Assembly (NCBI RefSeq): GCF_038069655.2
Contig: NZ_CP150951.2
Location: forward strand, 3,312,001-3,376,000
Length of the DNA stretch: 64,000 nucleotides
Source of the DNA: Yoonia sp. BS5-3
GTDB lineage: Bacteria > Pseudomonadota > Alphaproteobacteria > Rhodobacterales > Rhodobacteraceae
Direction of reading: 5' to 3'
The position numbers and the translations under genes were made by a program. Shown one piece after another: positions 48,388 through 58,773 of this stretch (the first letter of the stretch is position 1; every line of letters begins with the position of its first letter). The notes below the pieces were generated by a model. It was given only the letters and a program-made list of their open reading frames with translations. It made no database searches and was not told the origin of the DNA.

Positions 48388-48657
48388 CTAAGCTGAGGCC
48401 GATTTCATCGTACGCAGTTTCAACGTCAGAACCTTGGCGCCCGCCTCTAGATCCTTCGATTTGATCACGCGTAACTTGCCTAATGGCGGCAGGTTCACAT
48501 CGTCGCCATTCGACAACGCCTCGGCTATCACAGCCAAAGCCGCCTCAACCGCAGGCTTGGCATCGCGTTTCTTCACATTGGTCCGAGCCACCACCTCATC
48601 GAGCAACTGAGGCTTCTTCATCGGCCCTGCTGGATCGGTTTCTGCTGTCTCAGTCAT
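48388..48657 (-). CDS. HU/IHF-family DNA-binding protein
   Basis: An 89-residue protein with AGGAG 7 bases before the ATG. After a short acidic leader it has the HU fold: MKKPQLLDEVVARTNVKKRDAKPAVEAALAVIAEAL helices, then NLPPLGKLRVIKSKDLEAG. The beta-arm consensus (GRNP-type) is shortened or changed, so DNA bending may differ from canonical HU. It is a small nucleoid protein located downstream of lon. Confidence 0.82.
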   Translation of the reverse strand: MTETAETDPAGPMKKPQLLDEVVARTNVKKRDAKPAVEAALAVIAEALSNGDDVNLPPLGKLRVIKSKDLEAGAKVLTLKLRTMKSASA

Positions 48658-48725
48658 CGCGGCTCTCCTTGTGTTCTGATGTTCGAGCTACCTGAATTGC
48701 CGGCGCTTTGCCAGCGCACATGAAA

Positions 48726-48755
48726 AAGGCGCCCGGATTTCATACCGGACGCCTT
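48726..48755 (-). terminator. Terminator of lon
   Basis: On the minus strand AAGGCGTCCGG pairs with CCGGGCGCCTT (one T-G pair) across an 8-base loop and is followed by TTTTTC. It starts 22 bases after the lon stop. Confidence 0.88.
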
Positions 48756-48776
48756 AAATTCAAACCTGTTCAGGGA

Positions 48777-51185
48777 TCAATGGGCGCGCGCACCCTCGCC
48801 TGCCGTACCAGCAGCCAAGGCCGCGGCTGCGGCTGCCTCTTCCGCCGCCTCGTCCCATTCGATGGGTTCCGGCTGGCTAACCAAGACCTGTTCCAACACT
48901 TCCGAGACATGTTTGACGGGGATGATCGTCAGCCCCTCTTTCACATTGTCCGGGATCTCGGGCAGATCCTTGGCGTTGTCCTGCGGGATGAACACCGTGG
49001 TGATCCCACCGCGCAGCGCGGCCAGCAGTTTTTCCTTCAGCCCGCCAATCGGCATGGCGTTACCACGCAACGACACTTCACCAGTCATCGCGATATCCTT
49101 GCGGATCGGAATGCCTGTCAGGACCGAAACGATAGATGTCACCATCGCCAAGCCAGCCGATGGACCATCCTTGGGCGTTGCCCCATCGGGGACGTGCACG
49201 TGGATGTCCAGCGTGTCGAACTTTGGCGGCTTCACCCCAATTTCAGGCGCGATCGAGCGCACATAGGAAGACGCCGCATCGATGGATTCCTTCATCACAT
49301 CGCCCAGTTTCCCGGTGGTCTTCATCCGGCCCTTGCCCGGCAGGCGCAGCGCCTCGATGTTCAGCAGATCGCCGCCCACGCTGGTCCAGGCCAGCCCGGT
49401 GACAACACCCACCTGATCCTCTTCCTCGGCCAGACCAAAGCGGTGCTTTTCAACCCCTAAGAAGTCGTCCAGGTTTTCTGCAGTCACCTCAATGGCTTCG
49501 GCCTCTTTCTTGACGATCTTGGTCACTGCCTTACGGGCGACCTTCGCCAGCTCACGCTCCATATTCCGCACGCCCGCCTCGCGGGTGTAGACGCGGATCA
49601 TGGCGGTCAAAGCATCGTCAGATACGCTGAATTCCTTCTCCTTCAAGCCATGGTTCTTCATGACCTTGGGCAGCAAGTGCTGGCGCGCAATCTCGCGCTT
49701 TTCGTCCTCAGTATAGCCAGAAAGGCTGATAATCTCCATCCGGTCCAGCAAGGGGCCCGGCATGTTGTAGCTGTTCGACGTGGTCAGGAACATCACGTTT
49801 GAGAGGTCATATTCGACCTCCAGATAGTGATCCACGAATGTGGCGTTCTGTTCGGGGTCCAGTACCTCCAACATGGCGGATGCGGGATCGCCCCGGAAAT
49901 CCTGGCCCATCTTGTCGATCTCATCCAGCAGGATCAGCGGGTTCGTCGTTTTGGCCTTTTTCAAAGCCTGAATGATCTTACCGGGCATCGATCCGATATA
50001 GGTCCGGCGGTGCCCGCGAATTTCGCTTTCATCGCGCACGCCGCCAAGGCTAATGCGGATAAACTCGCGCCCCGTGGCCTTGGCCACCGATTTGCCCAGG
50101 CTGGTCTTACCCACGCCCGGAGGGCCAACAAGGCACATGATCGGGCCTTTCAGCTTTTTTGACCGCTGCTGCACCGCAAGATATTCGACGATGCGTTCTT
50201 TGACCTTTTCCAATCCATAGTGATCGGCATCCAAGATCGCCTCAGCGCGACCAAGGTCCTTTTTGGTGCGGGATTTGGTGCCCCAAGGGACAGACAAAAT
50301 CCAGTCAAGGTAATTGCGCACAACAGTCGCCTCAGCGGACATCGGCGACATGTTCTTGAGCTTTTTCAGCTCGGCATCGACCTTTTCCTTAGCCTCTTTT
50401 GACAGCTTGGTTTCGGCAATCTTCGCCTCCAGCTCATCAACTTCGTTCTGACCTTCTTCGCCATCACCCAGTTCCTTCTGAATGGCTTTCATCTGCTCAT
50501 TCAGGTAATATTCGCGTTGGGTCCGCTCCATCTGGGTTTTGACGCGGGTTTTGATCTTTTTTTCGACCTGTAGGACAGACATTTCGCCCTGCATCAAGCC
50601 GAACACTTTTTCTAGACGATCGGTGACAGAAAGCGTTTCAAGAAGCGCCTGTTTCTGGTCAACCTCGATCCCCAAATGCCCGGCGACCAGATCGGCCAAT
50701 TTCTCAGGCTCTGCGGCGTCACCGACGGCGGCCATCGCCTCTTCGGGGATGTTCTTTTTGATTTTTGCATAACGCTCAAATTCAGCGGAGACATTGCGCA
50801 CCAACGCCTCAACCTCGGCCGGATCGCCTGGTCGTTCGGTCAGATATTCAGCGGAAGCTTCAAAGAAATTGGCGTTTTCGACAAAACCAGTGATGCGCAC
50901 ACGACTGCGCCCCTCAACCAGCACTTTAACCGTGCCATCGGGCAGTTTCAGCAGCTGAAGCACATTTGCCAGCACGCCCGATTTATAGATACCGTCCTGA
51001 TCCGGGTCATCCTCACCAGGATCTATTTGGCTGGATAGCAGGATTTGCTTGTCATCCTGCATCACCTCTTCCAACGCGTTGACGGACTTTTCCCGACCCA
51101 CAAAAAGCGGCACGATCATATGTGGGAACACCACAATATCGCGCAGCGGCAGGACGGGGTAACTTGAACTCAATGGTTCTTGCAT
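48777..51185 (-). CDS. lon: ATP-dependent protease La
   Basis: An 802-residue protein. The N-terminal substrate domain starts YPVLPLRDIVVFPHMIVPLFVGR. The AAA+ module has Walker A GPPGVGKTSLGKS and Walker B NPLILLDEIDKMG. The protease domain has the catalytic Ser in KDGPSAGLAMV and Lys in GGLKEKLLAALRGG. It degrades misfolded and regulatory proteins. The C-terminus has an Ala-rich, acidic extension after the domain end. tgt lies upstream on the same strand. Confidence 0.98.
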   Translation of the reverse strand: MQEPLSSSYPVLPLRDIVVFPHMIVPLFVGREKSVNALEEVMQDDKQILLSSQIDPGEDDPDQDGIYKSGVLANVLQLLKLPDGTVKVLVEGRSRVRITGFVENANFFEASAEYLTERPGDPAEVEALVRNVSAEFERYAKIKKNIPEEAMAAVGDAAEPEKLADLVAGHLGIEVDQKQALLETLSVTDRLEKVFGLMQGEMSVLQVEKKIKTRVKTQMERTQREYYLNEQMKAIQKELGDGEEGQNEVDELEAKIAETKLSKEAKEKVDAELKKLKNMSPMSAEATVVRNYLDWILSVPWGTKSRTKKDLGRAEAILDADHYGLEKVKERIVEYLAVQQRSKKLKGPIMCLVGPPGVGKTSLGKSVAKATGREFIRISLGGVRDESEIRGHRRTYIGSMPGKIIQALKKAKTTNPLILLDEIDKMGQDFRGDPASAMLEVLDPEQNATFVDHYLEVEYDLSNVMFLTTSNSYNMPGPLLDRMEIISLSGYTEDEKREIARQHLLPKVMKNHGLKEKEFSVSDDALTAMIRVYTREAGVRNMERELAKVARKAVTKIVKKEAEAIEVTAENLDDFLGVEKHRFGLAEEEDQVGVVTGLAWTSVGGDLLNIEALRLPGKGRMKTTGKLGDVMKESIDAASSYVRSIAPEIGVKPPKFDTLDIHVHVPDGATPKDGPSAGLAMVTSIVSVLTGIPIRKDIAMTGEVSLRGNAMPIGGLKEKLLAALRGGITTVFIPQDNAKDLPEIPDNVKEGLTIIPVKHVSEVLEQVLVSQPEPIEWDEAAEEAAAAAALAAGTAGEGARAH

Positions 51186-51502
51186 GCTCTTTTTTCCTTT
51201 TTTGGCAAGACGCGCCGGTCCCGCATTGGCGGCAACAAGATGCGTCCCCTTTGGAATGGGTATGTGGGTTCAGGCGTTAAGACTTTCAACCACAAATGAC
51301 GTGTCTGGGACAAAGTGCCCGTCCCCGCGCACCGCTGCAAGCAGTCCAACACAAATTGTTTAACGTTTCTGCCCAATTCAGAAGGAGCGAGGCTGAAATT
51401 CAGCCAACCAACCGTCAACAAGCCATGTTTTCTGCCAATCAGTCATCAACAGCCTACGCCCACTTGCCTGGATCGAATCGCCAGGCCTGATTGTGACCGG
51501 CC
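51186..51502. other. Intergenic region between tgt and lon
   Basis: 317 bases holding the lon promoter on the minus strand. A purine-rich AAGGAAAAAAG tract precedes the lon ATG. I see no convincing heat-shock promoter, hairpin with T run or small gene. Confidence 0.5.
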
Positions 51503-52696
<1,194 letters not shown>

Positions 52697-52712
52697 CTAA
52701 CATCATCTCGCT

Positions 52713-52747
52713 ATGCATGATTCTGCAACTTTATGCAGGATTTTGCA
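52713..52747. promoter_or_regulatory. Direct-repeat operator candidate at the DeoR-type gene start
   Basis: ATGCATGATTCTGCA (52713-52727) is repeated as ATGCAGGATTTTGCA (52733-52747), 13 of 15 bases equal with a 20-base period, about two helical turns. The second copy covers the ribosome-binding site and reaches the start codon. DeoR-family proteins often bind repeated sites and autoregulate, so this is a likely operator. Confidence 0.6.
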
Positions 52748-53502
52748 TGGACCTCAACAATCCCGATACACGACAGCGCATTCTTGGAATGCGGTTGCAA
52801 GATGGTGCGCAGCTTGTCGCGTCACAGATTGCCGATGAATTTGGCGTGTCGCTGGACACCGTGCGCCGCGACATTTTGGCGTTAGAAGCCTCGGGGATGG
52901 CGACCCGGATACGCGGCGGTGCAGTGCCGATTGCCACGCCTGCAAAGGCGCTTCACCGCAGACTTTCAAAAAAGACGACGGTCGCAACGGCCCTTATCAC
53001 GGCAGCTATCAAGATCATTGGTGATGCCAAGACAGTGCTGGTTGACGGCGGCACAACAACACTTGCGCTGATACCGCAGCTGCCGCGCGTTGATGGCAGA
53101 TTGGTTATCACCCCCTCCCCTTGGGTCGCAATCGCGTGTCAGGAGGCGAATATCGACGTGTTTCTGCTTGGCGGTACGCTGAGCCCGCGTGGGGGCATCA
53201 CAACAGGAAATGACACGATCCTGCAGGCCGAACGGATTGCAGCAGATATTGCCGTGCTTGGGGCCTGCGGGATCGATCCCGATTGGGGGCTGAGCGCTGA
53301 CGATTATGCAGAAGCGCAAATGAAGCAGGCGATGCATGCCGCCGCCGCCCAGACCATTATTGTGACGGAAGGGAAAAAAATCGGCAAACGTGCCCGCCAT
53401 CAAACTTTGCCGCTGCAGGATATTGCGGTCATCATCACCGACGCCCCTAAAGATCAAACTGCCGCCCTGTCAGAGGCCGGCGCCGCGGTCGTCACCGTTT
53501 AA
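52747..53502 (+). CDS. DeoR/GlpR family transcriptional regulator
   Basis: 251 residues from ATG 52747, which has AGGA 6 bases upstream; the frame is open to 52693. The HTH is RILGMRLQDGAQLVASQIADEFGVSLDTVRRDILALEASG with MATRIRGGAV after it. The sugar-phosphate sensing domain (DeoRC) has VLVDGGTTTLALIPQL, VFLLGGTLSPRGGITTG and ADIAVLGACGIDPDWGLSADDY. It probably controls the MFS gene 24 bases downstream. The effector is unknown, likely a phosphorylated sugar. Confidence 0.92.
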   Translation: MDLNNPDTRQRILGMRLQDGAQLVASQIADEFGVSLDTVRRDILALEASGMATRIRGGAVPIATPAKALHRRLSKKTTVATALITAAIKIIGDAKTVLVDGGTTTLALIPQLPRVDGRLVITPSPWVAIACQEANIDVFLLGGTLSPRGGITTGNDTILQAERIAADIAVLGACGIDPDWGLSADDYAEAQMKQAMHAAAAQTIIVTEGKKIGKRARHQTLPLQDIAVIITDAPKDQTAALSEAGAAVVTV

Positions 53503-53526
53503 CCTTTCACACATACGAGCCCGCAA

Positions 53527-54660
53527 ATGACTGATTATGCCGCAACAGCCCCCGCCCGCCTGGCCACCCGGCTTGCCTTTTTCACGGGCGGTTTCGCGTC
53601 AGGATGCTGCGCGCCGCTTTTCCCCTTTATCAAAGCCCAAATCGGAGCCGATGAAGGTGCGTTTGGATTGGTTCTGCTTTGCCTGGGCCTTGGTTCGATT
53701 GTCGCGATGCCCATCACCGGGATCGTCGCCGCGCGCAAAGGCGCAAGGGCAATGATATTGCTAGGCGGCTTGGGTTTGGTGATCTGTCTGCCGCTTTTGA
53801 CGATCATGACCGGCCCAATCGGCGCAGGCACCCTGCTGTTTTTGTTCGGTGCATCCTTGGGCACAATTGATGTTGCCATGAATATACATGGGGCAGAGGT
53901 GCAGGAACGCGAAGGACGCCCGTTGATGTCGAATTTCCATGCGCAATTCAGCATTGGCGGTTTTTGCGGGGCGGGGCTGACCACACTATTGCTTTCGATG
54001 AATGTATCGCCAGCAGCGGCAGCGGCCATCGGCGGGTTAATCGGGCTGGCCACTATGCTGGGTGCACGTCCGCGTCTTTTGCCGGTCAGTGGCGTAGAAC
54101 CGGTTGCTTTCGTCCGGCCACGCGGAATTGTGCTGCTGCTGGCCGCGCTGGCGGCGATTACGTTTTTGGTCGAGGGCGCAATCCTGGACTGGGGGGCCTT
54201 GTTGGTCGTTGACCGTCAATTGATCGCCGTTGAGAATGCAGGCATCGGGTATATCCTCTTCTCAATCGCCATGGTGCTGGCCCGATTGACCGGTGATCAA
54301 ACCGTCGGGATCATGGGCGAATTCAAGGTCTTGATCATTGGCAGCGTGACCGCGATTGCGGGTCTTGCAGCCGTGCTTGTATTTACCACGCCCATATTTG
54401 CCTTTGGCGGTTTCATTCTGATTGGTCTTGGGGCTGCGAACCTTGTCCCGATCGTCTTCAGCGCAGCTGGCCGCCAAAAGATCATGCCGCCCAGCCTTGC
54501 TGTCGCATCGGTGACGACCACCGGCTATGCGGGTATTCTGCTTGGTCCTGCGCTTGTCGGATTTGTCGCCGACACGACCAGTCTGACCGCAGCTTTCTGG
54601 CTCTTGGCGGTGCTTTTTGCCATCATCCCTCTTACCGCGCGGTTCGTGATCCGCGCATGA
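53527..54660 (+). CDS. MFS transporter
   Basis: A 377-residue protein with about 12 membrane helices. It has FASGCCAPLFPFIKAQIG at the first loop, the MFS motif GIVAARKGARAMILLGG after helix 2, and DVAMNIHGAEVQEREGRPLMSNFHAQFSIGG between helices 4 and 5, a pattern of the YbjJ-like/sugar-facilitator subgroup. It lies in an operon with the DeoR-type regulator, suggesting sugar or nucleoside uptake (inference). Confidence 0.88.
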   Translation: MTDYAATAPARLATRLAFFTGGFASGCCAPLFPFIKAQIGADEGAFGLVLLCLGLGSIVAMPITGIVAARKGARAMILLGGLGLVICLPLLTIMTGPIGAGTLLFLFGASLGTIDVAMNIHGAEVQEREGRPLMSNFHAQFSIGGFCGAGLTTLLLSMNVSPAAAAAIGGLIGLATMLGARPRLLPVSGVEPVAFVRPRGIVLLLAALAAITFLVEGAILDWGALLVVDRQLIAVENAGIGYILFSIAMVLARLTGDQTVGIMGEFKVLIIGSVTAIAGLAAVLVFTTPIFAFGGFILIGLGAANLVPIVFSAAGRQKIMPPSLAVASVTTTGYAGILLGPALVGFVADTTSLTAAFWLLAVLFAIIPLTARFVIRA

Positions 54661-54728
54661 GCCTTGCGCCCTTTACGGCCTGCCCGCCAAACCCTATATG
54701 AACTCTCAGGAATTCAGGAACGGATGCC

Positions 54729-55091
54729 ATGACAGATAGCGATACACAAATCGAAGGGGTGCCTTTGATTGCGCCCTCCTCTACAGACCATCCGCTCTAT
54801 GAGGATATCGTGCAGGCCTGCAGATCGGTTTATGATCCGGAAATCCCCGTAAATATCTATGACCTTGGTCTGATCTATACCATTGATGTCAAAGAAGATA
54901 ATGCCGTGAATATTATCATGACACTCACCGCGCCCGGCTGCCCGGTTGCCGGGGAAATGCCCGGCTGGGTGGCTGACGCGGTCGAACCTTTGCCCGGGGT
55001 CAAACAGGTCGATGTGGAAATGACCTTCGAACCCCAATGGGGTATGGAGATGATGTCAGACGAAGCCCGGCTTGAGCTGGGCTTTATGTAA
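54729..55091 (+). CDS. sufT: Fe-S cluster assembly protein, MIP18/SufT (DUF59) type
   Basis: A 120-residue protein; GGAACGG-type sequence precedes the ATG. The DUF59 pattern is VYDPEIPVNIYDLGLIYTIDV, MTLTAPGCPVAGEMPGWVADAVEPLPGVKQVDVEMTFEPQWG in two blocks, and DEARLELGFM at the end. The Cys in APGCP is conserved in SufT. It helps mature Fe-S proteins. sufA follows at 56442 after an intervening phosphodiesterase gene. Confidence 0.9.
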   Translation: MTDSDTQIEGVPLIAPSSTDHPLYEDIVQACRSVYDPEIPVNIYDLGLIYTIDVKEDNAVNIIMTLTAPGCPVAGEMPGWVADAVEPLPGVKQVDVEMTFEPQWGMEMMSDEARLELGFM

Positions 55092-55166
55092 AACCGTCAT
55101 AAAGTCGAAATTTTTCCGTTACAATTCAGCGTCATCCCAGCTCTGTTAACATCTATGGAGCACGCT

Positions 55167-56369
55167 ATGACGCGCATTTCTCTCACCCTTTTGGCCGCTT
55201 TCGCAGGCAGCACGGCCATTGCTGATACGGCCCTCACCTATGGCCCCCGCCCCGCCTACCTGATCAGTCAGATGGCCGACAGCCCCTTGAAAACGCAACT
55301 GGAATCATGCGCAGCCCAGACGCCCACGCGGTCCGATTTCTCTATCGGTCACCGCGGTGCCCCGCTGCTATTCCCTGAACATACCGTCGAATCCAACGTC
55401 GCTGCGGCCCAGATGGGTGCAGGCATCCTCGAATGTGACGTGACCTTTACAAGCGACCATGAACTTGTCTGCCGTCACGCCCAGAATGACCTGCACACAA
55501 CGACGAACATCGTGGTCACCGATCTGGCCGATCAATGTACGACGCCGTTTTCAGCCGCCTCGGGCGATACAGAGGCCAGCGCCGAATGCCGCACATCTGA
55601 TCTGACTTTGGCCGAGTTCCAAACGCTGTCGCCCAAGATGGACGCGTCGAACAGTGCGGCCACGACGGCTGAGGAATATTTAGGCGGAACAGCCACTTGG
55701 CGCACCGATCTCTATGTGAACAACGCCACGTTGATGACCCATGCGGAGTCGATCGAGCTGTTCCGCGATCTGGGCGCAAAGTTCACGCCTGAGCTGAAGT
55801 CACCCTCTGTCGAGATGCCCCATGATGGCTTTAGTCAAGAGGATTACGCCCAGAAATTGGTGGACGAATACAAAGCCGCTGGCGTGCCTGCATCAGATGT
55901 CTGGCTGCAGTCTTTCAACTTGGAAGATGTCCTTTACTGGGTTGAAAACGAACCGGAATTCGGTGCGCAGGCGGTCTACCTTATGGATGAGTACAACATC
56001 GAAGGGTACTCACCGCTTGATCCGGCCACATGGCCGAACACCATGGAAGAGCTGAAAGCCATGGGCATCAATTTCATCGCGCCGCCGCTATGGATGCTGA
56101 TCACGCTCGAAGACGGCGAAATGGTGCCATCGGCCCTGGCTGTTGCCGCGAAAGAGGCCGATCTTGAGATCATCACCTGGACGCTGGAACGCTCTGGCCC
56201 GCTCGCCTCGGGCGGCGGTTGGTACTACCAGACCGTGACCGAAGTCGTTGATACGGATGGCGACTATTTCGAAGTGCTGGACGTATTGGCCCAGGATGTG
56301 GGCGTTGTCGGTGTCTTCTCTGACTGGCCTGCGACCACGACCTATTACGCCAATTGCATGGGTCTTTAA
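55167..56369 (+). CDS. Periplasmic glycerophosphodiester phosphodiesterase
   Basis: 400 residues. The ATG at 55167 has GGAG 6 bases upstream, and [19 protein letters not shown] is a signal peptide; the upstream ATG at 55155 is not needed. GDPD motifs: [18 protein letters not shown] (His, Arg, Glu), [20 protein letters not shown] (Glu, Asp, His) and FTPELKSP. It hydrolyses phospholipid-derived glycerophosphodiesters to glycerol-3-phosphate, useful for phosphorus scavenging. It sits between sufT and sufA on the same strand without an obvious functional link. Confidence 0.92.
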   Translation: MTRISLTLLAAFAGSTAIADTALTYGPRPAYLISQMADSPLKTQLESCAAQTPTRSDFSIGHRGAPLLFPEHTVESNVAAAQMGAGILECDVTFTSDHELVCRHAQNDLHTTTNIVVTDLADQCTTPFSAASGDTEASAECRTSDLTLAEFQTLSPKMDASNSAATTAEEYLGGTATWRTDLYVNNATLMTHAESIELFRDLGAKFTPELKSPSVEMPHDGFSQEDYAQKLVDEYKAAGVPASDVWLQSFNLEDVLYWVENEPEFGAQAVYLMDEYNIEGYSPLDPATWPNTMEELKAMGINFIAPPLWMLITLEDGEMVPSALAVAAKEADLEIITWTLERSGPLASGGGWYYQTVTEVVDTDGDYFEVLDVLAQDVGVVGVFSDWPATTTYYANCMGL

Positions 56370-56441
56370 TCACTTCGCCGTGGGCGGTCCCTTGCCGGGC
56401 CGCCCCGGTATGCTTATCTTTCCGAACAAAGGAGAACGCTC

Positions 56442-56801
56442 ATGTTCGGTATTCCCGGCAAGCAGGCCGTCACGATCACAGATAAAGCCGCAGCACAGAT
56501 CGCAAAACTGATGTCCAAGGACGGGCATGAAGGGCTGCGGATTGGCGTCAAGAAAGGCGGCTGCGCGGGGATGGAATATACCATGGACTACGTCGATGAG
56601 GTCGACCCTCATGACGAAGTGGTCGAACATCAGGGCGCCCGGGTGATGATTGCCCCTATGGCGCAAATGTTCCTTTTTGGCACCGAAATCGACTATGAGG
56701 TCAGCCTGCTTGAGGCTGGCTTCAAGTTCCGCAACCCCAATGTGGTTGATGCCTGCGGCTGCGGCGAGTCGATCAAGTTCGATGAGAACATCGCAAAATA
56801 A
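56442..56801 (+). CDS. sufA: A-type Fe-S carrier protein
   Basis: A 119-residue HesB/IscA-type protein with GGAGA upstream. The three cluster-binding Cys are in GVKKGGCAGMEY and DACGCGESI (CxnCGC). It carries Fe-S clusters to apoproteins. Its stop overlaps the start of the TfoX-N gene by one base (TAATG). Confidence 0.95.
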   Translation: MFGIPGKQAVTITDKAAAQIAKLMSKDGHEGLRIGVKKGGCAGMEYTMDYVDEVDPHDEVVEHQGARVMIAPMAQMFLFGTEIDYEVSLLEAGFKFRNPNVVDACGCGESIKFDENIAK

Positions 56802-57100
56802 TGGCGCTTGGCGATGGGGATATCGCCTTTGCCGTCGATCTGTTTTCCGACCTTGGATCTGTGACAATCCGTAAAATGTTTGGCGGTATTTGCCTTTATC
56901 AAGGTGGCACTGTCTTCGCACTTATGAGCAGCGAAGGTCGGCTATATCTGAAATCGACAGGCGACCTCGCCTTGGAAATGGCAGGGGATGGCGCAGAGCA
57001 GTTCCACAACATGCCTTATTGGTCGATGCCCGACGCGGCATTGGATGATCCAAGCGAGGCCTGCCGTCTCGCGCGCCAGACACTCGCCTTGTTGTCTTAG
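56801..57100 (+). CDS. TfoX N-terminal domain protein
   Basis: A 99-residue protein. The TfoX/Sxy N-terminal fold is recognised from VTIRKMFGGICLYQGGTVFALMS, LYLKSTG and MPYWSMPDAALDDP. It lacks the C-terminal helical domain of the competence regulator TfoX. Such short proteins are common, and their role is undefined. It is translationally coupled to sufA. Confidence 0.87.
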   Translation: MALGDGDIAFAVDLFSDLGSVTIRKMFGGICLYQGGTVFALMSSEGRLYLKSTGDLALEMAGDGAEQFHNMPYWSMPDAALDDPSEACRLARQTLALLS

Positions 57101-57675
57101 CGAGGCGACTCAAACATCACGTCGGTTCGCAAGACAAATTTCTCGCCAGATGTGATCTGGTCGCCTCTGTGGGACAGCGGGTGATGGAAGAAAAGCGCTT
57201 TGCCGGTCCGTGGAGCGATGGTGAAGTCCCAAAAGACATGTGGCGATAGAACATCCGCAAAGCTGGTGCCTCCACCTTCACACGCCTCATTGAGATAAAT
57301 CATCATCGTAAACTGACTGATGCTGCCATCAGGATGCGTAAAGATGCCGTCTTGATGCCAATCGAAGAAATGCCCAGGGCGATAACGGTAGACACGGAAC
57401 CGTTCATTCAGGCGGACGGCCCGCTGGCCCTTGAAGGGCGACACAAAATGACATCCGGCCCTATGCCAAAGACTGTTCGCAAGCGCGCGATCATCGAAGA
57501 TCACGCGGTCATTATTGCGAATGTCTTGCACGACATCGCTACCACGTTCGGTGCTAATTGTGGCCACCGCAAAACCATCTGAGTGGGCCCGACTGATGAC
57601 ATCACGGCAAAACGCGTGGCTTACAAAGTTTGGCACCTCGAACACGAGATGGCCCAAATCGGGGGGAATAGACAT
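57097..57675 (-). CDS. 2-oxoglutarate/Fe(II)-dependent oxygenase (prolyl 4-hydroxylase type)
   Basis: A 192-residue protein. Iron ligands HxD in FDWHQDGIF and the distal His in HPLSHRGDQI are present, with the 2OG-binding Arg in KFVLRTDVMF. YRPGHFFDWHQDG and MMIYLNEACEGGGTSF match the P4Hc fold. The substrate is unknown; it may modify a protein or small molecule. Its stop overlaps that of the convergent TfoX-N gene. Confidence 0.92.
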   Translation of the reverse strand: MSIPPDLGHLVFEVPNFVSHAFCRDVISRAHSDGFAVATISTERGSDVVQDIRNNDRVIFDDRALANSLWHRAGCHFVSPFKGQRAVRLNERFRVYRYRPGHFFDWHQDGIFTHPDGSISQFTMMIYLNEACEGGGTSFADVLSPHVFWDFTIAPRTGKALFFHHPLSHRGDQITSGEKFVLRTDVMFESPR

Positions 57676-57987
57676 CTGCTATCTCCATATAGGTTGTCCA
57701 AAAGGAAGGTTGCGCCGATCTTGAGAAGATCAGCGGTGGCACCCTCTTAGAAAAGCGCTGTGGCATCTGCGCCCGCTATGGAAAATTTGCAAAAGCATGC
57801 GCTTCGATACACCAAACAACATGTCCTTTTCAACCGTACATCCGGCGCCAATAACATGCTGTCGACGCCACTTGAGTGACAGCAGGGCCAGCTTTGGTCT
57901 GTAGGGCGAACCTGTTCAGCAACGCCCCTAGGAATTCGCGCAGCAGCTTGCTACCACTTCGCAAAGCATTCACAGACAGGAGCTCGC
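57676..57987. other. Intergenic region upstream of tpiA
   Basis: 312 bases between the divergent oxygenase and tpiA genes. It must hold both promoters. I see no hairpin terminator, repeat or small gene; AGGAG lies 7 bases before the tpiA ATG. Confidence 0.5.
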
Positions 57988-58719
57988 ATGCCCCGTAAAC
58001 TCGCCGCTGGAAACTGGAAAATGAACGGGCTGCGCGCCAGTTTGATCGAGCTGAAACATCTCGAGGATAAACATGGCGATGCGGATGTTGATATCCTGAT
58101 TTGCCCCCCCGCGACACTGATCGGCGCGTGCGAAGATACGCCCTTTGATATTGGCGGTCAGGATTGCCACATGGGCGAATCCGGCGCGCATACAGGCGAT
58201 CTGAGTGCTGAAATGCTTGCCGACGCGGGCGCTAGTTATGTTTTGACAGGGCATTCCGAACGGCGCACAGATCATCATGAAACCGACGAGATGATCGCAG
58301 CGAAATCGCAGGCCAGTTATGACGCCGGGTTGATTGCCGTCATTTGCATTGGCGAGACTTTGGCCGAACGCGAGGCCGAAACGACACTGGCGGTGATAGA
58401 CCGTCAGCTTGCGGGATCGGTTCCTGACGGTGCAGATCACGAAAACACCGTGATTGCTTATGAACCCGTATGGGCGATTGGGACCGGCAAAGTGCCCACA
58501 ACCGCCCAGATCGCAGAGGTTCACGCCCATATCCGTTCTCGCCTGACGGCACGCTTTGCCGATGGTGCACATATGCGCATTTTGTACGGTGGCTCGGTCA
58601 AAGGAAGCAATGCCGCCGAAATTTTCAGTGTCGCCAATGTGGATGGCGCCTTGGTGGGTGGTGCCAGTTTGAAGGCCGCCGACTTCTCACCCATCATTAC
58701 GGCATTAGAAAATGCCTGA
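57988..58719 (+). CDS. tpiA: Triosephosphate isomerase
   Basis: A 243-residue TIM barrel. Active-site elements: AGNWKMNG (Lys), LTGHSERR (His), [13 protein letters not shown] (Glu) and the phosphate loop [13 protein letters not shown] with VGGASL. It interconverts dihydroxyacetone phosphate and glyceraldehyde-3-phosphate. It stands alone and converges on the dctPQM operon across a long palindrome. Confidence 0.98.
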   Translation: MPRKLAAGNWKMNGLRASLIELKHLEDKHGDADVDILICPPATLIGACEDTPFDIGGQDCHMGESGAHTGDLSAEMLADAGASYVLTGHSERRTDHHETDEMIAAKSQASYDAGLIAVICIGETLAEREAETTLAVIDRQLAGSVPDGADHENTVIAYEPVWAIGTGKVPTTAQIAEVHAHIRSRLTARFADGAHMRILYGGSVKGSNAAEIFSVANVDGALVGGASLKAADFSPIITALENA

Positions 58720-58733
58720 TAATGCAGAGCGAC

Positions 58734-58767
58734 CGCGGGCTCAAATTTCTAGAAATTTGAGCCCGCG
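58734..58767. terminator. Perfect 34-base palindrome between tpiA and dctM
   Basis: CGCGGGCTCAAATTTCT (58734-58750) is followed immediately by its exact reverse complement (58751-58767), so a stem of about 15 pairs with a minimal loop can form in RNA from either strand. It lies between convergent genes and probably ends both transcripts, although no T run follows on either side. Confidence 0.6.
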
Positions 58768-58773
58768 CCGAGG

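Noticed and set aside
51186..51260. Possible heat-shock (sigma-32) promoter of lon
   Set aside because: A CTTG-like -35 is present, but no acceptable -10 lies at the right distance.
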